Assembly: GCA_013398295.1 (NCBI GenBank)
Contig: VZSF01006617.1
Coordinates: 62,001-126,000, forward strand
Direction: 5' to 3'
DNA length: 64,000 nucleotides
DNA from: Chionis minor
Taxonomy: Eukaryota; Chordata; Aves; Charadriiformes; Chionididae
Of the stretch, positions 47,241 through 59,228 are shown piece by piece (the first letter of the stretch is position 1; every line of letters starts with the position of its first letter). Below the pieces are notes generated by a model that was given only the letters and a program-made list of their open reading frames with translations, did not search any database and had not been told where the DNA came from. The translations under genes were made by a program, and so were the position numbers.

Positions 47241-48674
47241 CAGAGGAGTTTAGATACAGCTGAATGAACTGATAAATGCAACAGTCATGCTGAAAGGGCC
47301 TGGAACAAGCTCAGTCAAATAAGAAGAGGTTTGAAGGCGAAACATAAATGCCTGCTTATCTTTTGTTCTGCTTTCCCTTTGCTCCTCCCCTCCAGCCTCA
47401 AAAATAAACAAAGAAAAAAGCTCTTTTTTCCAGACGAAGTAATTTACAAACACGGTGTTCTTATTTCTGTTCAAACATTTCTAGTTGTCTGTTTTTGACT
47501 CAAGCTTTGTTGGGTTTTTGTGACCTTACTACGAAAAAAAGCATGTCTCCAGCTAGCCAGTCAGTCTTTATTACAGTTCTAATCAGCTTTTGCTCCTTCT
47601 TTAACCTTTTGAGCTCTCTTCCAAGATGCTCTGGGATGCCAGGGCTATTCCTCAGTCTGCTGCTATTTTATTCATGTTTTCCTCTTACATTATTGTTTCT
47701 GAATCCTGGAACACAAGCAATGATTCTGAGCAAATGAGAACTGGTGGCCACAAGAAAGACAGCATGTCAGCAGATGCACCTCTCGATGGATGTTCAGCAG
47801 TATTTCAGCTTGCCTGTTTTTCCAAAGGGTCTTAGAGTTAAAATGCTAGAGGTCAAAGAATATTGGGCCCCTAATTTCTTCATATACTTATACTTATTCA
47901 TATTATATATGAATAAGTATATACATATACAGATTCATATACTTAATCTGCCATAAATATTCTTTTACTTTAGCTGTTTCCACCATGCTGATAAACTCCA
48001 GATTTCCGTCACTTACACATTGTCACTGAAAGCACTGATTTCTTTTTTTAAAGAATACATTAAAAATGTCTAATAAAAAGGTAATTGCTATCCAAAGCAG
48101 TTTCCCACAGAAAAAAAATACTCAGCAAAAATATATTTTTCTCAATTTTCTTCTTCTTTATAGGAAAGGGGTTTTATATCCTTTCTCTCCTCCAAATTTT
48201 TTCTAAAAAGGTTTTGAGGCAAATGTGCTAGTTTGGGGAAAATCTAAAATAAGTAATTATTTCTTTCCTCTGCCTCTTTAAGTCAATTGTTTTGCACAAT
48301 TTTCCTTCATTTTCCAGTAATATCCAGAATGAGACAGGAGAGTGAGTTACAGAGAAATACCACATTAAGTTTTCTTCCTGGAACTGTGAAGGGAAGGCCA
48401 CTAAATTCCTCATTTAGTGGATGCTTCTGGAATCTGTAGGGAAAATACTTCTCACTTCTTGATCAGTACTTTAAACAAATGTTCATGCTCACTCTTTGCT
48501 GCCTAGGAAGAACGCAATTCAAAATGCGCCTAGATTTGCGTCAAGTGGGTCTTTTTCATCCCTTCAATTTGGATTTCTTTATGTTGAAGAATCTGCCTGT
48601 TGTTCTAGCAAGAGACCACCTTCCACACGAGCTGCTGTCACTTCTTCTGTGCCTGTTGTTTCTGTGAGTCCTTG
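47241..48674. other. AT-rich unique sequence, no gene seen
   Basis: Short open frames only. It contains the inverted repeat at 47889-47921. The LINE fragment to the left may extend a little into this interval. Confidence 0.4.
47889..47921. repeat. Perfect 15-base inverted repeat, AT-rich
   Basis: Arms at 47889-47903 and 47907-47921 are perfect reverse complements around a 3-base TAT loop. The surrounding sequence has further TATAC and CATATAC units. It probably derives from a (TA)n-like tract and could extrude as a cruciform. Confidence 0.95.
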
Positions 48675-50451
48675 CTTTCAAGTACATTGGAGGCAAAAGA
48701 AAAACTAGAGAGAATGTGGGTCCCCTGTTGCATGAGATGGGTGCCATGGTGACAGACAATACAGAGAAGGCAGCGTTACTGAATGCCTTCTTTGCTTCAG
48801 TCTTCACTGCTCAGGCAAGTCCTCAGGACCCCCAGACTTTACAGGTAACAGGGACAGTCCGGAGCAAGGAACCTTGGTTGGGGAGGATCAAGTTAGACAC
48901 CAGCTAAGTAAACTGGACATCCACAGTTCCCTGGGTCCTGATGGGATGCACCCACGAGTGCTGATGGAGCTGGCAGAAGTCATTGCTGGTCCACTCTCCA
49001 TCATCTTTGAAAGGTCCTGGAGAACAGGCGAGGTGCCCGAGGACTGGAGGAAAGCCAATGTCATTCCAGTCTTCAAAAAGGGCAAGCAGGAGGATCCAGG
49101 AAATTACAGACCAGTCAGTCTCACCTCCATCCCTGGAAAGATGATGGAACAACTCATTCTGGGTGTCGTCTTCAAGCATCTGGAGGAAAAGAAGTTATCA
49201 GAAGTAGTCAACATGGATTCACCAAGGGGAAGTCATGTCTGACTAATCTGATAGCCTTCTATGATGGCATGACTGGATGGATAGATGGGGGGAGGGCAGC
49301 GGATGTTGTCTACCTTGACTTCAGCAAGGCTTTTGACACCGTCTCCCACAGCGTACTCGTAGGCAAGCTTAGGAAGTGTGGGTTAGATGAAAGGACAGTG
49401 GGGTGGATTGAAAACTGGCTGGCAGGTAGGTCTCAGAGGGTTGTGATCAGTGGAGCAGATTCTCGTTGGAGGCCTTTGACTACTGGTGTTCCCCAGGGGT
49501 CAGTACTGGGTCCAGTCCTGTTCAGTATGTTCATCAGTGACCTGGATGAAGGTATAGAGTGTACTGTCAGGAAGTTTGCTGATAACACCAAACTGGGAGG
49601 AGTGGCTGACACCCAGGAAGGCTGTGCTGCCATTCAGCGTGACCTGGACAGGCTGGAGAGTTGGGCAGCGAGAAACTGTATGAAATTCAACAAAGGCAAG
49701 TGTAGAGTCCTGCACCTGGGGAGGAATAACCCCATGCACCAGTACAAGTTGGGGGCTGACCTGCTGGAAAGCAGCTGTGCAGGGAGGGACCTGGGAGTCC
49801 TGGTGGACAACAGGATGACCATGAGCCAGCAATGTGCCCTTGTGGCCAAGAAGGCCAATGGCATCCTGGGGTACATCACAAAGAGTGTAGCAAGCAGGTG
49901 GAGGGAGGTCATCCTCACCCTTTACTCTGCCCTGGTGAGGCCGCATCTGGAGTACTGTGTCCAGTTCTGGGCTCCCCACTTTAAGAAGGACAGGAAACTG
50001 CTGGAGAGGGTACAGCAAAGGGCTACAAAGATGATGAGGGGGCTGGAACATCTTTCTTACAAGGAAAGGCTGAGGGAGTTGGGTCTTTTTAGTCTGGAGA
50101 AGACTGATGGGGGGTCTTATCAATGCTTATATGTACTTAAAGGGAGGGTGCCAGGAGGAGAGGGACAGTCTTCTTTCAGTGGTACCCAGTGATAGCACAA
50201 GAGGTAACAAGCACAAACTTGAATATAGGAAGTTCCATCTAAACATGAGGAGGAACTTCTTTCCTTTGGGGGTGGCAGAGCACTGGAACAGGCTGCCCAG
50301 AGAGGTGGTGGAGTCTCCGACTCTGGAGACATTCCAAACCCACCTGGACGCCATCCTGTGCAACCTGCTGTAAGTGGACCTGCTCTGGCAGGGGTTGGAC
50401 CAGATGACCTCCAGAGGTCCCTTCCAATCCCTAACATTTTATGATTCTATG
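48675..50451 (+). mobile_element. CR1 LINE (copy B), best preserved in the window
   Basis: A 5'-truncated CR1 in plus orientation. It begins in the segment before the reverse transcriptase ('caagtacattggaggcaaaag'), passes through the whole reverse-transcriptase region and the C-terminal segment, and ends in the short 3' untranslated part with 'gaccagatgacctccagaggtccc' and a terminal 'atgattctatg' at 50441-50451. It is about 1.78 kb. It lacks ORF1 and the endonuclease, so it could not move by itself even when new. No target-site duplication is evident, as is usual for CR1. Confidence 0.95.
48716..50373 (+). pseudogene. CR1 reverse-transcriptase pseudogene (copy B)
   Basis: Four open stretches in changing frames together cover the reverse-transcriptase part of CR1 ORF2. 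The first (48716-48907) holds NAFFASVFT. The second (48874-49242) holds LGPDGMHPRVL and [19 protein letters not shown]. The third (49269-50192) is the palm, with [11 protein letters not shown] (motif A aspartate intact), [13 protein letters not shown] and then FADN where the family has FADD. The fourth (50107-50373) is the C-terminal part with AEHWNRLPREVVESPTLETF. Frame changes fall near 48890, 49220-49260 and 50105. The change of the second catalytic aspartate is at codon 49584-49586 (AAC). The enzyme would have copied the element's RNA at the insertion site. Antisense open frames, such as minus 49500-50123, are shadows. Confidence 0.93.
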
Positions 50452-53400
50452 ACTCCTCAAGATGGCTGAATCTGGTGATGCATGTGCAGAAAGCCTGTTA
50501 CTTGGTTATATTCATAGCATCACATGCATTGAGGATGTTCGTGGAAGAGACAATGAATGCACAGCAGCAGTGAAGATCTCCTGTTCTTTAAAGCTGTGCT
50601 GTTGATAAGTGACACATCCCGAATGGTGATACTAAAACCTCTATGCTACCTGTGGCCATCTCCCTGTAGTGCAGGCAGTGGAGGTACCCTGGAGGAGGTG
50701 AGCCATCATCTGAAAGGCAGGAAGGGGGCAAAGTGACCCAAGCTCCACTATGCAGCGATGCAGGATGAGGAGCCTCTGTCACAGCCAGGTAAGACCTGAG
50801 GTGCTTGGAGTAGAGTGACAACTTTGCACAAGGAGACTGGCATCCTTGCAGCTGACAAGGGAAGATGTTCAATGCTCCAGGACTGACCTTGGAGAGATGG
50901 TGGTATCATTTGGATGGTGGCAGGCCATGCTGGAGGGCCATGGAAGGCATGCAAGGGTCTGTGCAGAGAGTGACAGAGCTGGTGAGCTCCAGGAGAAGCC
51001 CTGTGCTGACCAGCATACTGACCCAAAACATCCTGCAGTCACTGAGCTCAATGTCTTTTCTGTGGATTTAACCTAAAGGACAAGCTACCTCACCTTGGGC
51101 ACAAGGTGCGCAGATGTGACAGGCACACTCCTGCCTAGTCAGAGGGACCTCAGGGACATGCTCTGGTGCTGTGGCCTATCGTCAGCAGGTTTGGCTCCCT
51201 GGAATTCAGAACGGAGCTTGGCAGCACCAGAGACAAGCACTGGCATGTGCTGTCAGCCTCACCCTGGCATTGCTGTTTAAACAACGTAGCGGGCTGGACC
51301 TGTCTTGAAGAAGTGCAATACAGAGAGGGAAGAGCTGGCCTCCTGCCCAGACCACGACAATGCAGATTGAATCACTCTTACATTCCTGCCTGGCTTGACT
51401 TCGCACATGCAAAACCACCCACAGCGGGGGCTTAGCTATGTGCTCATGCCAAAATAGAGACTCTGTGATTGAGCAAGACGCCTGACATCTCCTGTCATGT
51501 CTTGTGGTTGGGTCAGCTGTGGAGCTCTTTGTTGGCCACCAAACACAGGTCCAGGAGTGAATTCTTGTCTCATTGTCTTTGTCTACAGCACTGCAAGAAA
51601 AGCCCCTCTTGGTTACGTGGTTGTGTGCCAGTTCCATGGGCCTGCACTGTCTTTCTAAGTCTTGCAGGAATCCCTTGTTCCGCCAATTGTTTCTTCAGCA
51701 ACAAGCTATTTGGAAAGTAGGGACGCTTTTGCACCACTTTCGCACAATCTGGCTCAGGGACCTGGACATCTATTCAGTCTGTCAGGTGCAACTGTGGTAT
51801 GAAGAGTCAGAATGGTGTCTGTCTTGTGTTTTCTGGCCATTTGGAGTGTCCAGACAGCGTATTATTCAGTTTATGTTTCTGGAGCAGATAAGGAAAAAGA
51901 AATGTCTTGTTCAGAGAGTTTTTCCTATTTTGCCAGTATTTTGTAGGAGGACCTGTTTGTAGGACCTAGCTTCTGCATCAAGAAATGAGAGGTTTCAGTA
52001 ATCTCTGATGGTATTTTCCTTTATGAAATATCTCTCCACCTCTCTCCCTTGTTGTTTGAGGCTTTAAAAAGAAATGCAGCCCTTTTTATTTTCTCCTTTC
52101 ATTAAGAAAAGCCAAAGTCCAAACGGCTTAGAGACTTGGCAGCTACATTATTGTACAACGTGAGCAAAATTAAATGTAACAAAAGAAAATAGAAAAGGTT
52201 TTGTCAAAAGGTGATGGTAGGGGAAATCTATATGCAAGAGCAGGAAGTAATGACCTCTTGAATGAGGTCGTAAATCAGCAGTTAATTGCAGGTAGATGTT
52301 TTATAGGGATTAGAAGTGTCACACTGCCCTCTGATAAATCTGAAACAAGTGATCAAGTCTCAGAGCCCTGCTTTTGCAAGAAATGTATGCTGTTAAATCC
52401 ACTCAGATTAGTACGTCCATTGTTTGCGACTGGCTCAGAGCAGTGTTCACAAGCAGAGCAGCACAGCCTTGCTCTAGCCACAACGTAGCTGCGTTTCAGA
52501 TCTGGTTGTCTTGTTCTGCACTGAGTCTAGGCTTTAATTTATTACATCTGTACAACTGTCCATATGGAAGAGAACCTGCGCCTTCAAAGCATTAAAGTAT
52601 AAAATAAAACAATAATAATCCAGACCATCAGGAGAGGGTCTTTTCATAGAACAGATCAAGTTGATTTTGTAGATTACTTAAATGAAAAGGAGTACTTCAG
52701 GATGAGCAAGGATGCCTGAGGTCCCCTAAGATCTGCTTTGGTTCTACTACTAATGTAACTTTTTTCCTCATTAAACTAAGAGAAGCCCAAACCAGCCATG
52801 CCATGCTAGAATTGTAAAGATACAGGGCAATCCTTTCTATGTAGAACTTCACCTGAATAGATGAGATAGGAAAGACCAGAAAGGCAAGGGAGACAAGAAG
52901 TGACAGAAATTAAGTGGGTCGTCAGCAGTCAGGATTTTGGTCTTATGTTTCTGGAGGCAGAGTAGTTTCCAGTTATATGGCCTGTACACAGTAACTGTCA
53001 AATTAAGACATCTTGTCTCTGTTCTGATTCACCCTGGTTATTCACTTTTCAGTATTTGGGCTGCCTAGGTGCCACAGGGAAGCTGGTGCTGCAGCTGCTT
53101 TTGTGTATCCATGACTTAGAGGTACTCTTGGAGACCAGCAACTCATACGCTCTCACAAAAGGAAAGTTGTCTTGGCCTTTCACTGGTGCTGGAGACCTTA
53201 TTTCAAAGTGGTGTTTGGATCTGAAAATGCTGCATTTCGGGTGGAGGGGGAGGCAATGGGGTATTTTCTTAGTTCTATTGCAGTGGTACAGAGCATAGTT
53301 TTTTGGCAGGTGGCTGCTGCTGCCGTTATACAGAATTTACTTCTTCTTCTATTTTTTCTTCCTCTTATTTCATTTTCTCCTTTTTTAATGTTTCTGGTAA

Positions 53401-53869
53401 GCTCTTCAAGGTTTAAATCAAAGCCCATATCGTCTTTGCTTGACTTGGCTTAGTCTGAAGCCCTTGTCATCTCTTAATTAAATTATTTTACAAGAGGGAA
53501 GGAGTGGTTGGTGGGAGAACACATGGCACCACAGAACCAGAGAAAGTGTTTTGTAATTAATTGTCTCACTGATTCCAAGGGGGTTTTGTTTCTGATTTTT
53601 CTCTCCTTTTGCCCTAGTGCCTGCCAAAAGCTACGCAGGGCAGCAGGTGCTGAGAGCCGAGCTGCGCTTAGAGAAATGGCTCTGCAGTGCTTCTCCTTCT
53701 GGGAAAGGATTTGGTTTTTGTTTCCAGCTTCTCCCGTTCAGCTCAGCAGTATGCAGCCTTTGGAGGAGCAGGGAGGAGGGGGAGCCTCTGTGATTCATTG
53801 TGGCAGTCTGCTCCTCCTCTGATTTTATGCATGATGTACAGAATTCTGAACACCCCTCTGTCTTTCTGA
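50452..53869. other. Unique sequence, no gene seen
   Basis: The left kilobase is somewhat GC-richer with short overlapping open frames on both strands. Nothing matches a gene or repeat family that I know. Confidence 0.4.
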
Positions 53870-53958
53870 CACATCTCCAAGGCTCTCTTCATTGTGATAT
53901 CTGAACACTCTGTGATTTTCAGTGTTGTTATCCTCCCTGCATTCCTGTAAAGCCAGCA
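53870..53958 (-). mobile_element. MIR-like SINE fragment, minus orientation
   Basis: 'cacatctccaaggctctcttcattgtgatatctgaacactctgtgattttcagtgttgttatcctccctgcattcctgtaaag' follows a family segment. The reference there reads roughly 'ggtatctgagcacctcacaatctttaatgtatttatcctcacaacacccctgtgag'. The core downstream of this block is lost. Confidence 0.55.
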
Positions 53959-56900
53959 CAGGCACACTGTTCTAATAACAGTGGGTTATCTTTGGAACAA
54001 TTATTTTTATCAGTACTTGTTGGACGTTGGGCACATCTCATAACAGGAAAAAAGCCGTGTTTCAACACCTGCACCTTTCCAACTTTCATAACCTTTATAA
54101 TTTTGTGCATGCTACCGTTTACTTTTCAAGGAAGTTGGCTCTTCTTTATGATCAAAGTCTTGGACATTTTTGATTATGTAATCACAATATTGTCTGAAAA
54201 ATGAAAATCTGTATTACATTAGGACCTGTAGAAAGTATGGGTTAAAAAATGGCCCCTACCTTGGAGATGTTACAATTCCCTCTACAAAGATCCACTTAGA
54301 GGGAAAATGAATTCCAGAGAGGTTGGCAGGTGGTATCTGTGTGAGTGCATGAACATGGACGTGCTTGGGTGCTCTGCTCCCGAGGAAGTGAGTACTGAGA
54401 AAGCTGTACAAAATGGCACGCTCATGAGAGTTTATTGCTACAGCATTGGAAGAGTAAATAACTCTGCTGAACACGAATTTGGTTGGTTTTTAATGCAGAA
54501 TACTTTCAAAGCAATGTAACACTTTCTCATAAATATGGAGCTGTAAATCCTTCACTTGAAAAGGGTTCCCATACCCATATTTCAACCCCAGGGGTGATGT
54601 TTTCTATGATGTAAAGCTTTTTCTCTTCTGTTGAGGTTCCCCACATGTCCCATTTGTTGCAAGCAGGATCTGTGATCCCCCTTGCTCACAGCGGACACTT
54701 GTGGCATTGTGGAAAGAAACTTTTCCCTGGGAATCATCCCTACTAACAGTGATGGCTGTTCCGTGTTTGAATCTGCCTATCCTTGTAAGATGTGTTTGCC
54801 AAAGAGGAGATTTTATATGTGTAGAGGGAGCGTTCGAGTTGCAACTTCCTGGCACTCAGCTTTGCAGGCAGTTCTAAGAAAACACATCCGTGTGCTTTCA
54901 CATCATGAAAGTGATGTGGAAAAACTTTGCAACCAATTTGGGTGTACAGAGAAAATGATTGTGATGGGAAAGTTTAAAAGCAGCAACCCCAGATGATCAG
55001 AAATGCTCAGTGGACATAGATAGAGGACCCATGGCCTGTTTCAGTTTTTGTCTGGCTTTTTTTTTTTCCCCCCTCCTTGAAGGGGCTGGAGGAGGTTACA
55101 CTTCTGGCAAAGATAAAAAGGTATCATAAGGTTTGAATTATTTTGTGCACTTGGAAAAAAGTTTGTTCTTTCAGAGTTAGGAAAAGATACAAAGCGAAAG
55201 CAAATTATATTTACATATTTTAAAAACTAGAGCCAACTTTGATTAGAGTCTGAATGAAATGGAATACTTGCCAGGCTCTTTTTTTCTACTGGGAATGAAA
55301 GTAAAAGGGTAAGTGATTTGTTTTGAGATAATCAGGGCAATGTAATCAGAGTTACGGTAGCAGTGGGAGTCTGAAGTGAAGATCAAAGCATTTGGGATAC
55401 TTTAGGAAGGCCCATCAAGATGGTCTTCGCACCAGAGAACTTGCAAAGACGGGTACAATACCTGGGGGAAGGATGAAGCTTTTACTATCTGACTTGTAAT
55501 TTCTTGTCAGAAATGGCAACCTCTCTGCTAGCTGGAGAAAAGAAGAGAAAGCTCTGGTTGATCAGCTGTCTAATGACTGGTGAAAGGTGATGAGGGGAAA
55601 GGAGTTATCAGATATGGTTCTTCATGCAGTAGTGAAAGCCAGCAAGCTCCTCCAAGTGCAGTATCTCCTGTTCCCATGGACAGGAACTGCCCTTGCATGT
55701 TACGCCCCTATTGCAGGTCTGATCCTCTTTGTGGCTCAGAAGGAGCATTGCAGCAAGAGGAACCCACCTGCCTCTTCTCCCTGTAGAACAGCAAAGGACA
55801 GCCCCCTGCAGCTATTTATCCAATTAATGCAGGCAATTGCCTTTTGTCACAGGACTCTACTCCCATTTAGTTTCCAAAGAAGGAAGCTGGGTACTAATTT
55901 CCCCTGCCAATCCAGTGGTCACTGCTTTTTAATGGAAACTGAGCTTATGGCAGAATCAACTGTTAATAAAAGGTTGCTTTTCTCTTCAAATATTTGCATA
56001 AGCAGCATACTTTACAATGCCATTCTTTGTGATATTCTTCTCTCTGCATGTGTTAAGCAATTAACTCTTTGTTATAGGCAAACTGGGAATGCATGTATAA
56101 TAAATGGCTATCATATAAGCAGTTGATCTGCAGTAATTTTAGAGGAATCTGCCACACTTCTTGAAGGTAACAGGTATGTTTACAATACATATATTGTAAA
56201 TGTTAATTTCATATGGCTAAAATTTCACTGTCTGCAAATTTCCAAAAGTGGGGTAGACTCTGGAGCCTTTTAATTGTATGCTTGGGTTGGCCCTTTCAGA
56301 GGTCCAGCTTTTGCACCCAACTGCAAGATGAGGAGGCTTCAGTTACCTTTGCTTTGGGGGGAAAATGCTGCTTTGAGGGCCAGCTGCTAAGCTCTTGTAA
56401 AATTACCTGACTCCATTTGCTTGGGGAAATGTAATAAATTCTGTTTGGACTGATTTCCAGTCAGAGATGTTCTCCCATTATCTTTTGCCAACCCAACAAT
56501 CTCAATGTAAGTAACACAATTAGAATGGTATCTTCAAAATGAGTTGATCATAGGAAATTCTGTGGGATTATAATGTTGGCAGATCTGATTTACATGTGTG
56601 TGTGTCTGTATTGTTCACAAAGGAGAGAAATAAGGAACAAGTTTCCCCTTAGATAGAGACTGTGGTATCATCTTTCAGTATGAGTTTTTTCCCTCGCTTC
56701 TGACATTCAAGTATTGGAGGAAATCCGTCACATCCTTTCTTCTGAGGCTGGACAGCAAAAGGAGGACAGAAGCTGACATGTTTTAATGAGAAAAATCGTT
56801 TTTAATAATGTCTTCCATTCTTATTCCAGAGACCAATCTGATGGCATCAGGGAATGGTCAGCTAAAAATGAATTCCAACTGAAATGGAAACATGCGAAGT

Positions 56901-57864
56901 AAAATGACATCTTTATTTTGCAGCCACACTGTAGGCATTAAAAGAATTATAAAATGGGTGATTTATTTCTGTTGCTGCCTTTGCTAGGGAGAGGTGTGAA
57001 ATTTCTTGCTGCATTTGCAGGCCTTGCTTGGAAAACCAGAACTTGTTACTTTGCAGACCTGTCTGTTTGTGGTACCCAGTCTGTTGTCATGGAAAAAACA
57101 GGAGTCCCTTGCTCCATCCACATCACCAGGCTGCAACAAGGGACAGATTGTGTTGCAAATTGTGTGTGAAACGTGTTAAAGTGACTAAAGGTGAACACCC
57201 ACAGGAATGTCACTCTTTATGTTTAAAAGACCAGATGAAAATTTCTGCCTTTAAACCGCCTAAAGAGAGAGATATTTGTCACTGAATTGTAAATAGACCC
57301 TGCTCTCCCTGCAAACAACATCTGTAAGTAACATAACCCAAAAGACCTGAATCTTACTTGCAGCAAAGACTTGCCCTTATCCAAGGCATTGCTGATATTG
57401 TTAAAGCTGCCGCCTTCCAACTGTGGAGGAAACAATGCCGGGGTAAAAAAAACATGGGTTGGTATAGTTAATCCTAATTTAGGAGGCAAAATACTTCTTT
57501 ATCTGTGAAGGACACGTTTTTATTGGCATCTATCCAAGGATTTTTTTCTGACATGACTCTTTAATCAAAATGTCTATTCCTATTTTCCTGCCTCCACTGA
57601 TAAAGTTATGGTGGTACAACTTTAAATATAGATCCTCCCTCTGGGGTAGGTATAACAATGCTCCTTTTTAGTTTCGTCTATGATCAGAACTGTGTTAGGA
57701 GGCTTTCACGTCAAAGCAATCAATTCCAATCTTTTCAAGATCCAGTTACATCAACTATCTTTTAATTTGTTTCCTTTCAGGAAGATTTTCCTGCCAATGT
57801 ACCTGACCTGTGAGCCGTCAGATATTGGCAAAAGAGATCTCAGAACTGCGTGTGCCACAGTCAG
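53959..57864. other. Unique sequence, no gene seen
   Basis: Open frames of up to 179 codons (plus, 55587-56126) without a domain. A short stretch at 54250-54275 ('ggcccctaccttggagatgttacaatt') resembles a common amniote repeat motif but cannot be assigned. Confidence 0.4.
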
Positions 57865-59228
57865 AGCGGGAGGATCCATTCTGAGGGATGCCTTACATCT
57901 GTGCCTGGGAAGACCATGGAACAAATCCTCTCAGAAGCTGTGTTATGGCACATGGAGGACACGGAAGTGATTCAAGATAGTCAGCATGGCCTCACCAAGG
58001 GCAAGTCTTGCCTGACCAACCTGTTGGTCTTGTGTGATGACTACATTGGTGGACAAGGTAAGAGCTGGGGATGTCATCTATTTGAACTTCTGTAAGGCCT
58101 TTGAGATGCTCCCCCACAGAATCCTTCTCTCTAAACAGGCTGGGTACAGATTTGACGTGTGGACTGCTTGGTGAATAAGTAATTGGTTGGATGGTCACAT
58201 CCAGAGGGTAGTGGTCAATGGCTCAACGTTCAGACAGAGATCGGTGAGAACTGGTGTCCCTCAGGGGTCCATATCGGGACCAGTACTGTTCAATATCTTC
58301 ACCAATGACATAGATAGTGGGATCAAGTGCACCCTCAGCAAGTTTGCAGTAGGCACCAAGCTGAGTGGTGTGCTTGACACACCTGAGGGATGAGATGCCA
58401 CCCAGAAGAACCTGGACAGGCTCAAGAAGTGGGCCCATGTGAATCTCATGAAATTCAACAAGGCCTAGTGCACTGTTCTGCACCTGGGGTGGGGCAAACC
58501 CTGGTGTCATCCTGGCTGTGGATGAAGAGATCGAGAGTAGCCCTTCAGAGAAGGACTTGGGAGTACTGGTGGATGAAAAGCTGGACGTGAGCCATCAATG
58601 AGCACTCGCAGCCCAGAAGTCCAACTGTATCCTGGGCTGCATCAAAAGAAGCATGGCCAGCAGGTCGAGTGAGGTGATTCTCACCATCTACTCCACTCTG
58701 GTGAGACACCATCCAGAGTACTGTGTCCAGATCTGGAGCCTTCAGCACAGGAAAGACATGGACCTGTTAGAGTGGGTCCGGAAGAGAGCCACAAAAACGA
58801 TCCATGGGCTGGAACACCTCCCCTATGAGAAAAGGCTGAGAGAGTCGGGGTTGTTCAGCCTGGAGAAGAGAAGTCTCTGGGAACAGCTTATTTGGCCTTT
58901 CAGTACTTAAGGGTGGCTTATAAGAAAGATAGAGACAGACATTTTAGCAGGGCCTGTAGTGACAGGAGAAGGGATAATAGTTTTAAACTAAAAGAGGGAA
59001 GATTTAGACTAAAAATTTTTTTATGCTGAGGGTGGTGAAACACTGGAACAGGTTGCTCAGAGAGGTGATAGACACCCCATTCCTGGAAACATTCAAGGTC
59101 AGGTTGGATGGGGCTCTGAGGAACCTGATCTAGTTGCAGTTGTCTCCATTCATTGCAGGGGGGTTGGACATGATGACTTTTAAAAGTCCCTCCCAAACCA
59201 AACTATTCTGTCATTCTATGATTCTATG
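57865..59228 (+). mobile_element. CR1 LINE (copy C), decayed
   Basis: A 5'-truncated plus-orientation CR1. Landmarks in order are 'cacatctgtgcctgggaag'-like sequence at about 57894-57912, 'cagcatggcctcaccaagggc', 'actggtgtccctcaggggtcc', 'ctggacaggctcaagaagtgggc', 'gagtactgtgtccagatctgg', 'acactggaacaggttgctcag', and a terminal 'cattctatgattctatg' ending at 59228. It is about 1.36 kb with many small lesions, more diverged than copy B. It starts further downstream in the element than copy B. Confidence 0.92.
57961..58910 (+). pseudogene. CR1 reverse-transcriptase pseudogene (copy C)
   Basis: Reverse-transcriptase sequence is spread over several frames and broken by stops. The longest diagnostic piece (58187-58393) contains [17 protein letters not shown]. 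At the catalytic site it reads FAVG instead of FADD, so both aspartates are gone. A later piece (58653-58910) contains ILTIYSTLVRHHPEYCVQIWS and the C-terminal LEHLPYEKRLRESGLFSLEKR. No start, endonuclease or ORF1 is present. It is a fossil with no coding capacity. Confidence 0.9.

Noticed and set aside
49500..50123. 207-codon minus-strand open frame
   Set aside because: It is antisense to the reverse-transcriptase remnant of CR1 copy B, and such shadows are common in CR1.
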